In this document: positions 62,163-64,000 of the stretch, in pieces
Position numbering within the stretch: position 1 is the first letter of the stretch
Layout: each line of letters opens with the position of its first letter
Source of the DNA: Prevotella sp.
Lineage (GTDB): Bacteria; Bacteroidota; Bacteroidia; Bacteroidales; Bacteroidaceae
DNA: 64,000 nt
NCBI GenBank assembly: GCA_022779305.1
Contig: JALFSW010000066.1
Span: forward strand, 1 to 64,000
Direction: 5' to 3'
Program-made: the position numbers and the translations under genes
The notes under the pieces: generated by a model
Database searches by the model: none
What the model was told of the DNA's origin: nothing
The model's input: the letters and a program-made list of their open reading frames with translations, nothing else

Positions 62163-62404
62163 TACCTTTGCGAACATTATGAAGCGTTCGCTTGAATTGA
62201 TTGATTAGACGAGAACACAATTGGCTTCACACCATCTTCTTATCTGAACAATCATTTAACATGGTGCACGCTGACAAAACAGTTAGATCACAAAAACAAA
62301 GTCGTTGAAAGAAGTTAGCAAAGCAAAGAAGCCTTTACCACGCTGAAATATTCTTCTTGATAGCGGCAAAGAAAACTTCAAACTGATAATAAAGCAAATT
62401 AAAT
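62163..62404 (+). promoter_or_regulatory. Promoter and long leader of the rmlA polysaccharide locus
   Basis: TACCTTTG at 62163-62170 fits the -7 consensus. The start point near 62175 gives a leader of about 230 bases, the longest in this window. A GCGAAC/GTTCGC hairpin (62170-62191) overlaps the predicted start. A 9-codon ATG frame (62179-62208, MKRSLELID) falls within it. No known riboswitch is recognised. Confidence 0.45.
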
Positions 62405-63286
62405 ATGAAAGGTATAGTTTTAGCTGGAGGTTCTGGCACACGTTTATATCCCATCACAAAGGGTGTTAGTAAGCAGCTCATTCCGATTTACGATAAGCCG
62501 ATGATTTATTATCCAATCTCGGTGCTTATGCTTGCTGGCATAAGAGAAATTCTCATCATATCTACTCCACATGACTTACCTGGTTTTCGACGTTTGTTAG
62601 GTGATGGACATGAATTGGGAGTTAGCTTTGAATATGCAGAACAACCCTCTCCTGATGGATTAGCACAGGCATTCATTATTGGTGAAAAGTTTATTGGAAA
62701 CGACAGCGTTTGTCTTGTCTTGGGCGATAACATATTCTATGGTGCTGGCTTTTCGGGGTTGCTGAAAGAAAGCGTAAGCAACGCTGAAGAGAAAAACAAA
62801 GCCACCGTCTTTGGTTATTTTGTAAACGACCCAGAGCGTTATGGCGTTGCAGAATTTGACAAAGATGGCAATTGTCTCAGCATAGAAGAAAAACCACAAA
62901 CCCCTAAAAGCAATTATGCCGTAGTAGGCTTATATTTCTATCCCAATAGCGTTGTAGAAATTGCCAAAAACATCAAACCTTCAGCAAGAGGTGAATTAGA
63001 AATAACAACAGTCAATCAAGAGTATCTTCAAAGAGAGCAACTAAAAGTACAGACTCTACAACGTGGTTTTGCATGGCTTGATACGGGTACACATAATAGT
63101 CTCTATGAAGCCAGCACATTTATAGAATGCATCGAAAAACGCCAAGGATTAAAGATCGGATGTTTGGAAGAGATTGCATTCAGAAAAGGATGGATAACGA
63201 AAGAGCAGCTTGCTGAAACCGCACAACCAATGATAAAGAATGAATATGGACAATACTTGCTGCGCCTCATAGAAGAATTAGGATAA
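62405..63286 (+). CDS. rmlA: Glucose-1-phosphate thymidylyltransferase
   Basis: RmlA (RfbA) joins glucose-1-phosphate to dTTP, the first step toward dTDP-L-rhamnose and other deoxysugars for surface polysaccharides. The 293 residues contain [20 protein letters not shown] at the start, [29 protein letters not shown] and WLDTGTH, all typical. It heads a locus, since the chain-length/kinase gene begins 33 bases after it. Confidence 0.96.
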   Translation: MKGIVLAGGSGTRLYPITKGVSKQLIPIYDKPMIYYPISVLMLAGIREILIISTPHDLPGFRRLLGDGHELGVSFEYAEQPSPDGLAQAFIIGEKFIGNDSVCLVLGDNIFYGAGFSGLLKESVSNAEEKNKATVFGYFVNDPERYGVAEFDKDGNCLSIEEKPQTPKSNYAVVGLYFYPNSVVEIAKNIKPSARGELEITTVNQEYLQREQLKVQTLQRGFAWLDTGTHNSLYEASTFIECIEKRQGLKIGCLEEIAFRKGWITKEQLAETAQPMIKNEYGQYLLRLIEELG

Positions 63287-63319
63287 TAAACAAAAAAGAA
63301 ATAAGTCATAAACATCAAT

Positions 63320-64000
63320 ATGGAAGATATAAAGAAGACAGCAGCTGAATACTATTATCAGGAGCAAAAGGAGAAATCGTTCATTGATTTTCAGATGATC
63401 TATCGCACGCTCGTGCTTAATTGGTATTGGTTCATTTTGTCTATTGTTATTTGTGCGGGGGCAGCCGCAATTTATTTGCGTTATACTATTCCTACATATA
63501 ACATCACAGGAAAACTCTTAATCAAAGAATCTGAACAAAATCGCCCCAAAAATGTACAATCTATCGCACTTGGAACTATCTCCAACGCATCAGGCATTGA
63601 TAATGAAATAGAAATACTTCTATCACGCTCACTATCGAAAGAAGTTATTCAAGATTTGAAACTCTACACGACTTACGCAGTAAAAGGCAGAGTAGCATCG
63701 CTACCATCCTATGGCAATCAACCGTTGAATGTTGAGTTAGATGAGCGAAGTATAAAAAATCTCAATCAGTCTATCCAATTAACCATTAAAAGAAATGGTC
63801 TTAAATATAATATAGAGGGTTCGCATGGAATTACACACAGTTTCTCAACGCTTCCAACAGCCTTCAATACGCGCGTGGGACGTATTACTATCACGGCGAA
63901 CAATGGCAATCAATTGACTGATGGTGAAGAACTGATTGTAAATATAGATCCTGTCAATTCTCTTGCAGCAAAGTATGCAAGTGCCTTGCAAATTGCACCC
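63320..64000 (+). CDS. Polysaccharide chain-length / tyrosine autokinase-type protein (3' truncated)
   Basis: The first 227 codons run to the window edge without a stop. The N-terminus is cytoplasmic (MEDIKKTAAEYYYQEQKEKSFIDFQMIYRTLVLNW), a membrane helix lies at about residues 36-56, and a periplasmic Wzz-like domain follows (YNITGKLLIKE...ASGIDNEIEILLSRSLSKEVIQDL). This is the start of GumC/Wzc-type proteins that control polymer export; a C-terminal tyrosine kinase domain is expected but not visible. It is not in the six-frame gene calls because of the truncation. Confidence 0.85.
   Translation, partial: MEDIKKTAAEYYYQEQKEKSFIDFQMIYRTLVLNWYWFILSIVICAGAAAIYLRYTIPTYNITGKLLIKESEQNRPKNVQSIALGTISNASGIDNEIEILLSRSLSKEVIQDLKLYTTYAVKGRVASLPSYGNQPLNVELDERSIKNLNQSIQLTIKRNGLKYNIEGSHGITHSFSTLPTAFNTRVGRITITANNGNQLTDGEELIVNIDPVNSLAAKYASALQIAP

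Noticed and set aside
62179..62208. Regulatory upstream peptide in the rmlA leader
   Set aside because: The nine-codon frame starts only a few bases after the predicted start point and has no distinctive codon run, so it may be chance; kept only as part of the leader description.

Overview
The window reads as a chromosome segment of a Bacteroidota species, most likely Bacteroidales and Prevotellaceae-like. Supporting signs are nuoLMN without flanking nuoEFG-type genes, the type IX secretion protein PorQ next to cmk, DUF4230, DUF4105 and DUF1573 genes, TonB-dependent receptors with an extended signal region, PPi-dependent phosphofructokinase, EFR1 ferredoxin, A-rich start contexts with few Shine-Dalgarno sites, and many promoters of the Bacteroidota type (TTTG, about 20 bases, TAnnTTTG). 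The species cannot be fixed from this sequence alone.

Layout. 1-4.7 kb: end of a complex I operon (nuoL partial, nuoM, nuoN). 4.8-9.6 kb: small winged-helix protein, aspS, DUF1573 protein, then a minus-strand pair joining an HU-like/SPOR membrane protein to a zinc-ribbon FHA protein. 9.8-19.1 kb: glycerate kinase, then sppA, lpxK overlapping punA, thiL, tRNA-Phe, two DUF4230 proteins and a MATE exporter. 19.3-23.2 kb: minus-strand cluster tonB, polyprenyl synthetase, tatD, PagL-like outer-membrane protein. 23.4-28.1 kb: porQ and cmk, an M6 protease with a sorting-type C-terminus, EFR1. 28.1-36.4 kb: a possible small RNA, a BtuB/CirA-like receptor, a small membrane protein, and a minus-strand run DUF4105, 118-residue protein, secA. 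36.8-46.3 kb: a second receptor, a zinc-ribbon lipoprotein, an RlhA-like U32 protein, NhaD and a clostridial-type NAD+ DNA ligase. 46.4-53.7 kb: four-gene operon with an amidase/golvesin protein and an acyltransferase, then pfp, GH25, prmA. 54-59 kb: Gly/Tyr-rich secreted protein, FadL/OMPP1 porin, YgiQ. 59.1-62 kb: coiled-coil protein, zapA and rny, plus a conserved unknown. 62.4-64 kb: start of a surface polysaccharide locus (rmlA and a truncated chain-length/tyrosine-kinase protein).

Most content is core housekeeping and envelope biology. The least expected signals are: (a) the 118-residue protein directly upstream of secA that ends in Arg-Ala-Pro-Met-Cys, like the RAGP/RAPG/RAPP ends of SecM and Apd arrest peptides; (b) a family of about 195-bp elements with 20-bp terminal inverted repeats, three complete and two decayed, all intergenic; (c) an orphan promoter with a structured downstream stretch at 28.2-28.5 kb; (d) two 22-bp-period direct repeats that look like operators; (e) promoters so close to ATG codons that the messages would be leaderless.
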